Assembly: GCF_900111345.1 (NCBI RefSeq)
Contig: NZ_FOGY01000001.1
Coordinates: forward strand, 715,959 to 779,958
Reading direction: 5' to 3'
From: Psychrobacillus sp. OK032
GTDB taxonomy: Bacteria > Bacillota > Bacilli > Bacillales_A > Planococcaceae
Length of the DNA: 64,000 nucleotides
Within the stretch, counting starts at the first letter, position 1. Each line of letters opens with the position of its first letter. The position numbers and the translations under genes were made by a program. The notes below the pieces were generated by a model. It had not been told where the DNA came from. It did not search any database and worked only from the letters and a program-made list of their open reading frames with translations. Positions 46,751 through 56,319 of this stretch are shown piece by piece.

Positions 46751-48352
46751 ATGTTAAGAAGATTCATCGTATTTTTTGCTTTTATTATTCTTTTATTTTC
46801 TAGCTTTAGTAATGCCTCTGCAGCACCGCTATATAAGGACGTTGGGGATGATCACCCAGCGAAAGCGGAACTAGATTTTTTAGCTTCAAAAGGCATCATA
46901 ACCGGTGGCCCGGGACGAACTTTCGGAGTGGATGCGGAGATCACTCGTTTAGAAGCGGCAGAAATGATCGTGAAGTCTCTTGGCCTTGATACATCGAGTC
47001 CGGTAAATCCGAATTTTACAGATGTTACTCCTGATCACGTAAGCTTCCCAGTCATGGCAACCATTGCAAACAGTGGGATCATGATAGCCGATGAAAATGG
47101 AGCATTCAATCCAGATGCCCCTTTCACTAGAGGAGAAGCTGCTGTATTTATCGTAAGGTCTTTTGATCTAAAAGGGGCATCGAAAACGCCATTTGTCGAT
47201 GTGTCACCAACTTATTGGGTTACAGAAGCAATTAGTACGCTGCAAGCAATGAATATCGCAACTGGTTATCCAGACAATACATTTAAACCTTTAGCTAACA
47301 TCACGAAATCAGATTTTGCCGTATTTATTGCGCGGGCAATAAATCCAGATTTCCGAATAAAAGCACCGCCTGCACCAGCACCTGCTCCAAGTACACCAAC
47401 AGTTCCAACCGTTCCTGCTTCTTGCGAAAAGCCAAGCAAGGCAAAAACAGTAAAAGTGAACGTTCAAGTTACATCTCTTTGGCACAAACCTGGCATAGAT
47501 AGAGCCGTTGATCGTCCTTCTATTTCTACTCCAGTAGATATTTCTAAATGGATGAAAACTATGAATCTTAAACAAAAATGGTGGCTTGTAGATAAAACGG
47601 ATACGCAAGCGTTGTTCGGAGATGAAGTCGTCGTCTTACAAAAAAGCGGAAAATGGTCCAAAATAGCAGTCAAAGACCAATACGTTCCTTATCAAAAAGA
47701 AGGTTATCCTGGTTGGGTTCCTACATCGCATTTATTCGAAACAGCAACGGATACGACTGATTGTTCAATCGCTATAGTGAATGCAAAATCTTCTACTCTA
47801 TATAGTGATACAAATAAAAAGAATAAATATATAGATATCAGCTATACAACAATCCTTCCCGTCATTAAAGAAGAAGGAGAATGGCTACATGTACTTACTC
47901 CACAAAACGGCGTCAAGTATTTGCCTAAAAAAGATGCGAAAGTACACAAAAATTACGCGGCAGTTCCAAAACCAACACAAAAGGATATTGTGAATAGCGC
48001 CAAGATGTTCTTAGGACTTCCTTATCTTTGGGCAGGTACATCCTCCTTTGGGTTTGACTGTTCCGGCATTATTTACTCTGTGTATAAAAACCATGGGATT
48101 CTCATTCCTCGTGACTCGTTTTACCAAGCAACGAAAGGAACACCCGTCTCTAAGAGCAACTTACAACCTGGTGATCTCGTATTTTTTGCAGGTAACGGAG
48201 GAAAAGGAAAAGTGTATCATGTAGGACTATATATCGGAGATGGCAAGATGCTCCACGCACCAAACGCATCCGACAAGGTGAAAATCGAATCTATATCAGC
48301 TGGGGTTTATAAACGAAACTACTCTGGGGCTCGGAGATACCTAGATAAATAG
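46751..48352 (+). CDS. SLH-SH3-NlpC/P60 cell-wall hydrolase
   Basis: A 533-residue exported protein. A signal peptide ends near ASA-APL (about residue 25). Three SLH repeats (about 27-195; e.g. FTDVTPDHVSFPVMATIANS, FVDVSPTYWVTEAISTLQAM) bind it to the secondary wall polymer. A PAPAPAPSTPT linker follows, then two SH3-like regions and an NlpC/P60 peptidase domain (about 410-533) with FGFDCSGIIY (Cys437) and YHVGLYIGDG (His). It should cut gamma-D-Glu-diamino acid bonds in peptidoglycan peptides. Two T-rich hairpins follow on the plus strand. Confidence 0.93.
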   Translation: MLRRFIVFFAFIILLFSSFSNASAAPLYKDVGDDHPAKAELDFLASKGIITGGPGRTFGVDAEITRLEAAEMIVKSLGLDTSSPVNPNFTDVTPDHVSFPVMATIANSGIMIADENGAFNPDAPFTRGEAAVFIVRSFDLKGASKTPFVDVSPTYWVTEAISTLQAMNIATGYPDNTFKPLANITKSDFAVFIARAINPDFRIKAPPAPAPAPSTPTVPTVPASCEKPSKAKTVKVNVQVTSLWHKPGIDRAVDRPSISTPVDISKWMKTMNLKQKWWLVDKTDTQALFGDEVVVLQKSGKWSKIAVKDQYVPYQKEGYPGWVPTSHLFETATDTTDCSIAIVNAKSSTLYSDTNKKNKYIDISYTTILPVIKEEGEWLHVLTPQNGVKYLPKKDAKVHKNYAAVPKPTQKDIVNSAKMFLGLPYLWAGTSSFGFDCSGIIYSVYKNHGILIPRDSFYQATKGTPVSKSNLQPGDLVFFAGNGGKGKVYHVGLYIGDGKMLHAPNASDKVKIESISAGVYKRNYSGARRYLDK

Positions 48353-48367
48353 ATAGAAGATAGATAC

Positions 48368-48401
48368 ACACGAACTCAACTTGTTGGGTTCGTGTTTTTT
48401 T
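48368..48401 (+). terminator. Terminator after the SLH hydrolase gene
   Basis: ACACGAACTCAA pairs with TTGGGTTCGTGT (one G-T pair), 4-base loop, then seven T. Confidence 0.9.
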
Positions 48402-48421
48402 GTTTCTTCCCCTTTTTGGTC

Positions 48422-48457
48422 CTCGTGTAAGATACAACTCTGAATTGTGTCTTACAT
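48422..48457. repeat. GTCCCTG palindrome, copy 3 (core only)
   Basis: TGTAAGATACAACTCTGAAT with TTGTGTCTTACA: the inner part of the palindrome without the GTCCCTG tips. Confidence 0.55.
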
Positions 48458-48473
48458 CAAAAAATGCAAAAAA

Positions 48474-48506
48474 AGAAACAGCTAGGCATTTTGCCCAGCT
48501 GTTTCT
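48474..48506 (-). terminator. Terminator after the subtilase gene
   Basis: AGAAACAGCTAGGCA and TGCCCAGCTGTTTCT form the stem; on the minus strand it is followed by TTTTTTT. Only a few bases past the subtilase stop. Confidence 0.8.
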
Positions 48507-48512
48507 CACAAC

Positions 48513-51500
48513 TTATTCTCCAACAGTAACGTTAATCACTACTTCTTTTTTATCATACTCAGCAGTTATAGTTGTACTTCCCGGAGCTTCTCCTTTCACT
48601 ACACCTTTTTTTACAGAAGCTACTTTCTTATTTTCTACTTTATACTTAGCATCTTTCGTCACATCTTTTTCTGTTGTTGTTCCATCTGCTGCCGTCGTTA
48701 CTTCTTTTATCGTTAGTTGTGCTTGTGTCCCTTTTGCCAGATCCAATTGTGTTTGATCTGCCGTTAGTGTTACTTCTGGTTCTGTAACCGTTACATTTAT
48801 AGTTACTTGATTTTTACCATAAGTAGCGGTAATTGTTGTCGTTCCTGCTTTTTCCGCTGTTACTAAACCATTTTTCACAGATGCCACTTTACTTGATGCT
48901 ACTTTATATTTAGTAGATTTAGTTACGTCTTTTTCAGTTATTTTTCCATCTGCTGTTGTCGTTATTTCTTTGATTGTTAGTTGTGCTTTTTCTCCTGGTA
49001 CTAGGTCAATTTGTGTTTGATCAGCAGTTAAAATTACGCCTGGTATAATAACTTCTGAAGCTGTTACGGTTACGTTGACAATCACGCTATTTTCACCGTG
49101 CGTGATGGTGATTGTTGTGGATCCTTCTGCTACAGCTGTTACTAATCCGTTCGTAACTGTTGCAACGGATTCGTCTGCTACTACATACGTAGCTGCTGCA
49201 GTTACATCTTTATCCGTTGCTTCTCCTTCTGCTGGCGTGGATGTTTCTGTAACAGCAAGTTGCGCTGTTTCTCCTGTCGCTAAATCTAGTTCTGTAGGGT
49301 TAACAGCAAGTGTTACTACTGGTGCCTCCCCTTCAAAGATTAATGCTTCGCCTACATTGCCCGCTGCATCTTCAATTACAACAGTCACGGAATCTGTGCC
49401 CGCTGTTATTGGGAATGAAAACGATCCGTCTTGCGCCAAGTCGAATGGCACTGCATCTGCTGTTTCCCCGTTAACAGTCGCAATATATGAAGCGTTCAAC
49501 TTTTCATTTAAGTCAAACTCTAAACCGTACAAATATAATTCTTCATTATATTCAATATACTTATCCGTTACTTGCCCAGTTGCCACTCCATCTGTAACTG
49601 TACCTGTAATTTCTGGTTCAGTTGTTTTCACGACAACTGGTCCAACGTAGTCACTAACTACGCCTGAAGTAGCAAGTGCTGTAAAGTCAATTGTGTATAG
49701 ACCATCTGGAATCGTTGTTGCAGGCGCACTGCCCCACGGTTTGTATTGTCCAGCTACGTTTAGATTATATGATCCTTTTCCAAGTGAGGAGCCTGCATGC
49801 AGGTAGCCAATATAGCCGTCTCCATACTCTCCACCTTCAGGATTCATGATGTCCCAAAGTTCGATATAGTTAGTTGTTACGTCCCCTGTCAATGTGAATG
49901 AAAGCACTGCTGAATCTTTCACACCATCTCCATTAAAGGAAAGGTCCGTTCCTGAAATTTTCATATCTTTAATTTCTGTTGCAGTAACTCCACCAAAATC
50001 AGCTGCGAATGGCAATGAAATTTCAGAACCGCCGCCATTAATGTTGATATACCCTAGTATTTCAGAGCCGTTTGGTGCTGTAGCTTTAGAGGCAGTCAAC
50101 GTAACATTTAACAGTTGCTCGCCGTTCAACGTGAATGTTGGTTTATCAACCGTCACTTTGGCATCACCAAAAGTTTTTGTCGTATCAACTGTTACTTCAT
50201 AAGCCCCTCTCGTACCCTTCATATCTTTTACTAGAATTTGTTTTGTAACGGAGAGATTTTCTTTTAATGATTGCGGACCAAATGTAACCGTCCCTTTTAA
50301 GTTTTCAACAATCGCTCCACTTCCATCTTGTACTGCTTGATCAACTGCATAAGCAAGTGTATTTGGATGAGCTGCTGCATATGCATTTACTCGTCCTGCA
50401 CCTTGCGCGAATACATCGTATTTAGATTTGTTCAGCACTTTAGCTGTATTGGAAAGTGCAACTTTTACATCGAATGCATTCCAATCAGGGTTTGCTTGTT
50501 TAACAAGAGCTGCAATCCCTGCGATATGTGGTGTAGCCATCGATGTTCCCGTTTTGCGATCATATGCTTCATTGTAAACCGCATCTGGGAAATCTGTTTT
50601 GTACATTGGAATGGTCGACATAATATTCGTACCTGGTGCACTTACATCTGGCTTAATGTCAAAGTTGGGTGTAGAAGGTCCACGTGAACTAGAGTTATTT
50701 ACTTCATCTCCAACAGTTGCTGTGGAGTTAAAATTACCAAAGGAAACTTTTCCTTCTCCCGCATTTAACGCTGCACGAATTGCATCCCCATCTGTTTGGG
50801 ACAAGTCGTATGTTGGAATAAATGCAAACGAGTCACCTAGAAATGTTCCAGATGGATTTGGTGCATTCGTACCGCCTGCAAAGTTATGAATAATCGTTGC
50901 AACTGCTCCATGTTCTTTCGCATAGGCAATTTTATCGACAAATGCAATGCCACCACGAGAGATCAATGCAACTTTGCCGTTCACATCGATTCCTTGATAA
51001 TCTTTTGCTTCGCCGTTTCCAGGAACTGCTACTAAGTCAAATTCACCTTGAAGTTGTGTTGCTAAATCTTGACCAAAAGTAGTACCCATTAACTGTAATT
51101 GTTTTGTTAGATTATAATCACCAACTGTAACATTCACTTGCCCGTTGTACATTGTTTCCGGATTAGTTGTGTTACCGACTGCGATACCTAATCGAGCTGT
51201 AGCTGGAGTTCCCATTGTCCCACGGTTAGGACCGGAATTACCCGTAGCAATTACAGAAATTGTACCAGCCATCATTGCATTATTGATCGCAAATGATCCG
51301 CTATCTGTTTCTGTGTTAGCACCGCCACCAAGTGATAGATTTATAACATCCATGTTTTCAATAACAGCTGTGTCAATTGCTTTTACGATACCGGAAGTAG
51401 CTCCACTTCCATATGCCCCAAGCACACGATAAGCGTAAAGATCTACTTTAGGTGCAATTCCTTTAATGCCGTACTCATTCGCACCGATTGCAGCAATAGT

Positions 51501-52394
51501 ACCTGCAACATGGGTACCGTGAGAAGTATAGAATGAACTTCCAGTCGCATTAAATTCTGGCGTTCCTGCTGGGCGTTCTGACGGCAATGTTTCCGATGCA
51601 TCGTTATCTGCACGAGTTTTTGCGTAAGTGGATGAATTCGGAATAAAGTTCTTTCCGCCTTTATAAATGTTTGCGAATTCTGGATGATCTGCATCGATTC
51701 CAGTATCAAGTACTGCAACTTTGATGCCTTGTCCTTCGATTCCTTCATTCCAAAGTTGTTCGATACCTAGGAATGAAATACTCGTATTCATCTTTGCATC
51801 TACGATTGTATCTTTATTAATCGTAGAAGGTTTCGTCGGTTTAGACTTTTGTGGCTCTTCCGATGCATAAACGATTGTGTCCGGTTCTACTAGTGTAATC
51901 CCTTGAACAGTAAGTAGTTTCGGAAGGTCATTCGCTTTTACAACCGCTGCAAAACCGTTTAATACTGTATCGAATGTATAACCTTTTTTAATCGTAATAT
52001 TTTTTATCGTCAATTCTTTTTGTACGGATGTTTGTTGTGCTTTTACTTTTGATCTTACTTGATTTTCTTGTGACGTTGAAAAAGATCTCCCTTTTAATTC
52101 GTAGATTCCCTTTTCCAGTGCCACTGGTCTTTCAGATAAATGAATGATAACTGCAACTTCTTGATTTCCTGAAAGGTCTTGTAACTCTTTGTGTAGCTTC
52201 GGTCCACCATCTATTAAATCTAACTGTTCAGCGACCGCTGCTTTTAATTGCATAGTGCTTTCGCTTGGAATGTTTTGTTTAAATGGTTTTACTTCTGTGT
52301 TCGCAGAAGCTGTTATAGCCGGACTGAACATCGTAAAGACCATAGCTAGTACCATAAATAGGCTAAATAACTTATTTACTGTTTTTTTCCTCAA
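48513..52394 (-). CDS. Secreted S8 subtilisin-like protease with Ig-like repeats
   Basis: A 1293-residue Vpr-like subtilase. Signal peptide to about residue 31. Inhibitor I9 propeptide about 78-176. The catalytic triad is Asp230 (VAVLDTGIDADHPEF), His292 (SHGTHVAGTI) and Ser618 (GTSMATPHIAG); a PA domain is inserted at about 440-550. After about 690 come Fn3-like/beta domains, and from about 1030 three tandem BIG2-type Ig repeats of about 85 residues each (VILTADQTQIDLVPGEKAQL is a typical start). No SLH or LPXTG anchor is seen; the repeats may bind the wall. Probably used for extracellular protein breakdown. Confidence 0.95.
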   Translation of the reverse strand: MRKKTVNKLFSLFMVLAMVFTMFSPAITASANTEVKPFKQNIPSESTMQLKAAVAEQLDLIDGGPKLHKELQDLSGNQEVAVIIHLSERPVALEKGIYELKGRSFSTSQENQVRSKVKAQQTSVQKELTIKNITIKKGYTFDTVLNGFAAVVKANDLPKLLTVQGITLVEPDTIVYASEEPQKSKPTKPSTINKDTIVDAKMNTSISFLGIEQLWNEGIEGQGIKVAVLDTGIDADHPEFANIYKGGKNFIPNSSTYAKTRADNDASETLPSERPAGTPEFNATGSSFYTSHGTHVAGTIAAIGANEYGIKGIAPKVDLYAYRVLGAYGSGATSGIVKAIDTAVIENMDVINLSLGGGANTETDSGSFAINNAMMAGTISVIATGNSGPNRGTMGTPATARLGIAVGNTTNPETMYNGQVNVTVGDYNLTKQLQLMGTTFGQDLATQLQGEFDLVAVPGNGEAKDYQGIDVNGKVALISRGGIAFVDKIAYAKEHGAVATIIHNFAGGTNAPNPSGTFLGDSFAFIPTYDLSQTDGDAIRAALNAGEGKVSFGNFNSTATVGDEVNNSSSRGPSTPNFDIKPDVSAPGTNIMSTIPMYKTDFPDAVYNEAYDRKTGTSMATPHIAGIAALVKQANPDWNAFDVKVALSNTAKVLNKSKYDVFAQGAGRVNAYAAAHPNTLAYAVDQAVQDGSGAIVENLKGTVTFGPQSLKENLSVTKQILVKDMKGTRGAYEVTVDTTKTFGDAKVTVDKPTFTLNGEQLLNVTLTASKATAPNGSEILGYININGGGSEISLPFAADFGGVTATEIKDMKISGTDLSFNGDGVKDSAVLSFTLTGDVTTNYIELWDIMNPEGGEYGDGYIGYLHAGSSLGKGSYNLNVAGQYKPWGSAPATTIPDGLYTIDFTALATSGVVSDYVGPVVVKTTEPEITGTVTDGVATGQVTDKYIEYNEELYLYGLEFDLNEKLNASYIATVNGETADAVPFDLAQDGSFSFPITAGTDSVTVVIEDAAGNVGEALIFEGEAPVVTLAVNPTELDLATGETAQLAVTETSTPAEGEATDKDVTAAATYVVADESVATVTNGLVTAVAEGSTTITITHGENSVIVNVTVTASEVIIPGVILTADQTQIDLVPGEKAQLTIKEITTTADGKITEKDVTKSTKYKVASSKVASVKNGLVTAEKAGTTTITATYGKNQVTINVTVTEPEVTLTADQTQLDLAKGTQAQLTIKEVTTAADGTTTEKDVTKDAKYKVENKKVASVKKGVVKGEAPGSTTITAEYDKKEVVINVTVGE

Positions 52395-52489
52395 TTATAA
52401 TTCCCCCATTTCTCCCGGATAGTTACTCTTTGAAACTATTAGTTTGTCCAACTTTATTGCTAATATTTTTATTTCGGCTCCTTCCTGTG

Positions 52490-52529
52490 AAAATGATGGG
52501 AGTTACATAGAAAGTAACTCTCATCATTT
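52490..52529. repeat. Inverted repeat upstream of the subtilase gene
   Basis: AAATGATGGGAGTTAC pairs with GTAACTCTCATCATTT (one mismatch). It lies about 100 bases upstream of the subtilase start. It could be an operator or a leftover terminator. The region 52395-53217 holds this, palindrome copies and a terminator but no intact gene. Confidence 0.5.
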
Positions 52530-52904
52530 CGAACTGTTTTTTATCTATGTGTCAGTTCATGGTGTTTTTTTATAGTTGAATCTTACACAGAGACAATTTT
52601 CACAATACTTTATTGAAATTTTATTAGATTCAGAAAATTATAATAACATCATAATATTACTTCATACTTTTTGCCATACTTATTTTTATTGTAAAATTTG
52701 TATAGTCCGAAGATACTAGTTAAAAACCTCTCGATAAATTAGGTGAATAGTAGTTATTTTGATGGTTGTTTATCATATTTTGGAAGATTTTCCTGGAGAG
52801 TTGGAGTGATATGTATCAAAGTTGGAAGAAGTTCTTTTTTATTTTCGGGAGTTTGGTCTTACATAGAAACATTCTATTCTAGAATTCTCTTTTATTAAAA
52901 ATGC

Positions 52905-52957
52905 GTCCTGTCTAAGACTCAATTTAAGCATCTTTTTATGATTAAGTCTTACAGGGA
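52905..52957. repeat. GTCCCTG palindrome, copy 4 (diverged)
   Basis: TCCTGTCTAAGACTCAATTT and GATTAAGTCTTACAGGGA are recognisable arms. A single half-site, TCTTACACAGAGACAATTT, also lies at about 52580. Confidence 0.5.
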
Positions 52958-53077
52958 TTTTCAAATATTTTGTAGACCCTTTGTCAAACTTTGAAGAATA
53001 ATGCAGAATGTTGGGAGGGGCATATAAGTTGGAGGAAAGCTTATCTTATAAGAATGCAAACAAACCAAAAAGTCTTT

Positions 53078-53122
53078 GTCTCCTATTCTGGATTATTTTA
53101 GAATTGTGTCTTACTCAGGACA
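53078..53122. repeat. GTCCCTG palindrome, copy 5 (diverged)
   Basis: GTCTCCTATTCTGG and GAATTGTGTCTTACTCAGGAC are the remaining arms. Confidence 0.45.
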
Positions 53123-53125
53123 AAG

Positions 53126-53165
53126 AAAAGGGCAGTTGAATAAACACATTCCAACTGCCCTTTTC
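53126..53165. terminator. Orphan bidirectional terminator
   Basis: AAAAGGGCAGTTG pairs with CAACTGCCCTTTT, with A/T runs on both sides. No intact gene ends here. It probably belonged to the degraded Rpn-like gene next to it. Confidence 0.7.
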
Positions 53166-53217
53166 TTAAACTATAGTTATGTGATTGTTTTTTAGATTTA
53201 TTGAGCTCATTCTTGTA

Positions 53218-53358
53218 TTATTTTTTTACTCTTTCCAATGGAATATCTGTTAAGTCAGCTATTGAAAGTGCTGTGTTTCCTTTTCTGTGCATTGTAAGGA
53301 CCATTTTTTCCTCGGTTTGGAGTGCACCTTGCTCTATTCCTTCTTTTATAGATGAAGT
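53218..53358 (-). pseudogene. C-terminal remnant of an Rpn/PD-(D/E)XK family gene
   Basis: On the minus strand, after two in-frame stops, the frame reads SSIKEGIEQGALQTEEKMVL and then AIADLTDIPLERVKK-like residues (SIADLTDIPLERVKK) before TAA. The KEGIEQG helix followed by a short helix-turn-helix tail is typical of the end of Rpn (recombination-promoting nuclease/putative transposase) proteins. The nuclease domain is gone. Confidence 0.55.
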
Positions 53359-53380
53359 GAATTATTAAATAACTAGAAAC

Positions 53381-53408
53381 AAAAAAAGGCGGTCAAAAAA
53401 AATCCGCC
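53381..53408 (-). terminator. Terminator of the peptide-transport operon
   Basis: GGCGG and CCGCC pair around the stop codon of the last gene, followed on the minus strand by seven T. The stem is short but GC-rich. Confidence 0.7.
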
Positions 53409-54388
53409 CGGTGTTCCTTATCATACATATGGCATTTGACAAACCGGCCTGGAGCTACTTCCGTCTCACGAGGAATCACATGTACACATACAGCCTTTCC
53501 AAACTTGCACCGGGTATGAAATGCACAACCAGTTGGCGGGTTGGAGGGACTTGGTAGGTCACCAGTTAATATAATTCGTTCCTTTTTGATGTCTGGGTCG
53601 AGGGAAGGAACCGCTGACATAAGTGCCTGTGTGTAAGGATGAAGTGGTTGTTGAAATAATTGTTTTTTATCGGACAGCTCCACAATCTTCCCTAGATACA
53701 TCACTCCGATTCGATCACTTACATGTTTGACTACGCTCAAGTCATGGGCTATAAAAATATAAGTTAGTCCCAATGTTTCTTTTAGATCTTGAAACAGGTT
53801 TAAAATTTGCGCTTGTACAGAGACGTCTAAAGCGGAAACTGGTTCGTCGGCAATTATTATGGAAGGGTTTACGGCAATCGCTCTAGCTATGCCAATGCGT
53901 TGTCTTTGTCCTCCACTGAATTCATGCGGAAAACGCCCAATATGATTAGAACTTAAGCCCACTTTCGATAATAATTCTTTTACCTTTTCTTTTCTTTCTT
54001 TAGCGCTTTGTCCTAGTTGATGGGTTGCAAGTGCCTCGCCAAGAATAGCTCCGACGGTCATTTTCGGATTAAGTGAAGCATAGGGGTCTTGGAAGACGAT
54101 TTGCATATCCTTTCGCATTTTTCGTAAATCTGTTTGTTTTAATGTTGTCACTTCATTTCCTTTGAACTTAATTGATCCTTCTGTCGGTTCGATTAATCGT
54201 AGGATACTTCTTCCCATTGTTGATTTACCGCAGCCACTTTCTCCTACTATTCCAAGCGTTTCTCCTTCGTTTACTTCAAAGCTGATACCGTCAACTGCTT
54301 TCACAAAATGATGACGCTTATTAAAAAGGCTTTTCTTTATAGGAAAATAGGTCTTTAAATTCTTCACACTTAGTAGTGGCTGATTCAA
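53393..54388 (-). CDS. dppF: Peptide ABC transporter ATP-binding protein (DppF/OppF)
   Basis: A 331-residue ATPase. Walker A GESGCGKSTMGR, signature FSGGQRQRIGIARAIA, Walker B IIADEPVSALD, and the C-terminal oligopeptide-type extension GCAFHTRCKFGKAVC. It pairs with DppD to power import. TTG start overlaps the dppD stop by 4 bases. Confidence 0.93.
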   Translation of the reverse strand: MNQPLLSVKNLKTYFPIKKSLFNKRHHFVKAVDGISFEVNEGETLGIVGESGCGKSTMGRSILRLIEPTEGSIKFKGNEVTTLKQTDLRKMRKDMQIVFQDPYASLNPKMTVGAILGEALATHQLGQSAKERKEKVKELLSKVGLSSNHIGRFPHEFSGGQRQRIGIARAIAVNPSIIIADEPVSALDVSVQAQILNLFQDLKETLGLTYIFIAHDLSVVKHVSDRIGVMYLGKIVELSDKKQLFQQPLHPYTQALMSAVPSLDPDIKKERIILTGDLPSPSNPPTGCAFHTRCKFGKAVCVHVIPRETEVAPGRFVKCHMYDKEHRADFF

Positions 54389-55371
54389 ACTGGCACCCCC
54401 TGGTTCTCATACAACCAGCATCTAACAAATTGGGAGTCCCGTTTAAATAATGGTGGATTTTTCTCGTGACATTTTTCGTGAGCATGCTGACATCGAGAAC
54501 GAAATGGACAACCTGTTTTAATAACACCTAGACTTGGCACGTTTCCCTCTATAGGAGTTAGCCTGTCCTCATTTACACTATCGATATCCGGGATAGAATT
54601 TAACAGACCAATCGTGTATGGATGTTTTGGTTGTTTAAAAAGAGTTCGTACATCTGCTTGCTCCACAATTTGCCCATAGTACATGACGATTACTCGATCC
54701 GCCATTTCTGAGATTACCCCTAAATCATGAGTTATTAATAGGATAGAAGTACCGTATTCTTCCTGTAACGTATTCATTAAATCTAATATTTGAGCTTGAA
54801 TGGTCACATCTAATGCCGTCGTTGGTTCATCCGCAATGAGCAGTTTGGGATTACAAGCCATAGCCATTGCTATCATGATTCTTTGTCTCATTCCCCCAGA
54901 TAACTGATGTGGATATTCATCGACAATGCTCTCTGCCCTTGGAATACCTACTTTTTTTAGTATTTCAATTGTTTTTTCTTTGCTATTTTTCTTATTGGCA
55001 AATCCGTGTAGATGAAGTACTTCACTAATTTGCTTGCCGATTTTATGCACTGGATTGAGGGAAGTCATTGGTTCTTGAAAGATCATGGATATTTTATTTC
55101 CACGAATAGCACGCATCTTTTTTTCGGAAAATAAATTAATATCTTTCCCTTCAAACATTATTTCTCCCTCTGTGAAACTAGTGCCCTTCTCTATTAAACC
55201 CATTAGGGAAAGGGCTGTCACGCTTTTACCACAACCTGATTCACCGACTAATCCCACTGTTTCTCCTTCATTTATATGAAAAGATAGATCCCTAACAGCT
55301 GAGATTGTACCCGCTTCATCATCTTGAAAGGAAATATTGATATTCTCGACTTTTATTAATTCGATTGTCAA
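54385..55371 (-). CDS. dppD: Peptide ABC transporter ATP-binding protein (DppD/OppD)
   Basis: A 328-residue ATPase. Walker A GESGCGKSVTALSLMGL (Ser-Val as in OppD), signature LSGGMRQRIMIAMAMA, Walker B LLIADEPTTALD, and CPFRSRCQHAHEKC at the C-terminus, which in this family can bind an iron-sulfur cluster. TTG start with AGGAGGT 7 bases upstream. Confidence 0.93.
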   Translation of the reverse strand: MTIELIKVENINISFQDDEAGTISAVRDLSFHINEGETVGLVGESGCGKSVTALSLMGLIEKGTSFTEGEIMFEGKDINLFSEKKMRAIRGNKISMIFQEPMTSLNPVHKIGKQISEVLHLHGFANKKNSKEKTIEILKKVGIPRAESIVDEYPHQLSGGMRQRIMIAMAMACNPKLLIADEPTTALDVTIQAQILDLMNTLQEEYGTSILLITHDLGVISEMADRVIVMYYGQIVEQADVRTLFKQPKHPYTIGLLNSIPDIDSVNEDRLTPIEGNVPSLGVIKTGCPFRSRCQHAHEKCHEKNPPLFKRDSQFVRCWLYENQGVPV

Positions 55372-55412
55372 TGGTCTACCTCCTAGTGCTTAGTGGATGA
55401 AACGAGTTGTCT

Positions 55413-56306
55413 TTATTCAGCCTCCATAAAATACTGATAGGCGATTTCAGCGATACGAGCGATTGGTTCGTCACCTTTGTACTCTAAAGAACTGCCTGTG
55501 GAATAGACAGTAATGACAAATTCCCCTTTGTTATCTGGTAAGTAAACGATACCGGCATCGTTGTACATGGTCCCTAAGCTGCCGGTTTTGTTCGCCACTT
55601 TTTTATTTCTTGGCAATAAACCACCTATACGCTGCTGAAAATGCTGTTTGAATAGAATTTCTCGAATCTCTCTTGAACAATCCGGGGAGATGAATTCATC
55701 TAATGCTATCTTTTCCAATAATAGACTCATATCTTTAGCAGAGCTTACATTATTCCCTGTGCTATTTTGAAATACAATACTATTCCAATCGTACTCACCT
55801 TCTATTAAACGTCTAATAATCTCATCAAAAAGTTCTAATCTATACGGTTGGGATGGTATACCGGCACTTAAACTTAAAAGCTCCCAACAAGTGTGTTTAA
55901 TATAAATATCATTCAATCCCATTTGATGCATTCTTTCCTGAACATGATCAGCTCCACCAACTATACTCAGCACTTTATCTGTAGCTAAATTATCACTAAC
56001 GATTATCATCATCGTGGCCAAGTCTTTTATAGTCGGTTCTATCCCGTATTGCATTTCTTGAAATACGCCGGATCCCGGCACATAATCTTCTTCGTTTAAT
56101 CGAATTCGTTCATGTAAATTAATTTCGCCGTTATTAACCTTTTCATACAAAGTAGCTAAAATCGGAACTTTAAACACACTGGCCATCTGAAATAATTGAT
56201 TTCCTTGGATATTTACTTCCTCTTGCGTCCCCAAATGTTTTATATAAATACCAAATGTAGCATCAATGTCATGAATATAAGATTCGATTCTTTGTTGAAG
56301 TGTCAT
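55413..56306 (-). CDS. SxxK serine hydrolase (class A beta-lactamase-like), no signal peptide
   Basis: A 297-residue protein of the penicillin-recognising fold: Ser43-Val-Phe-Lys46 (ASVFKVP), Ser104-Asp-Asn106 (VSDN) and Lys240-Thr-Gly (NKTG). The omega-loop ExxLN of true class A beta-lactamases is not seen. It begins MTLQQRIESYIHD, without a signal peptide or membrane segment, so it should stay in the cytoplasm. It lies between permease and ATPase genes of a peptide importer, so it may cleave imported peptides, such as D-amino-acid-containing wall peptides. ATG with AAAGGAGAG. Confidence 0.85.
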   Translation of the reverse strand: MTLQQRIESYIHDIDATFGIYIKHLGTQEEVNIQGNQLFQMASVFKVPILATLYEKVNNGEINLHERIRLNEEDYVPGSGVFQEMQYGIEPTIKDLATMMIIVSDNLATDKVLSIVGGADHVQERMHQMGLNDIYIKHTCWELLSLSAGIPSQPYRLELFDEIIRRLIEGEYDWNSIVFQNSTGNNVSSAKDMSLLLEKIALDEFISPDCSREIREILFKQHFQQRIGGLLPRNKKVANKTGSLGTMYNDAGIVYLPDNKGEFVITVYSTGSSLEYKGDEPIARIAEIAYQYFMEAE

Positions 56307-56319
56307 ATAATCTCTCCTT

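Noticed and set aside
49075..49650. 191-codon open frame on the plus strand inside the subtilase
   Set aside because: Antisense shadow of repetitive Thr/Val-rich codons of the Ig-like region. No ribosome site or recognisable domain.
55413..56306. Beta-lactam resistance gene
   Set aside because: No signal peptide, no class A omega-loop Glu motif, and it is embedded in a peptide transporter operon.
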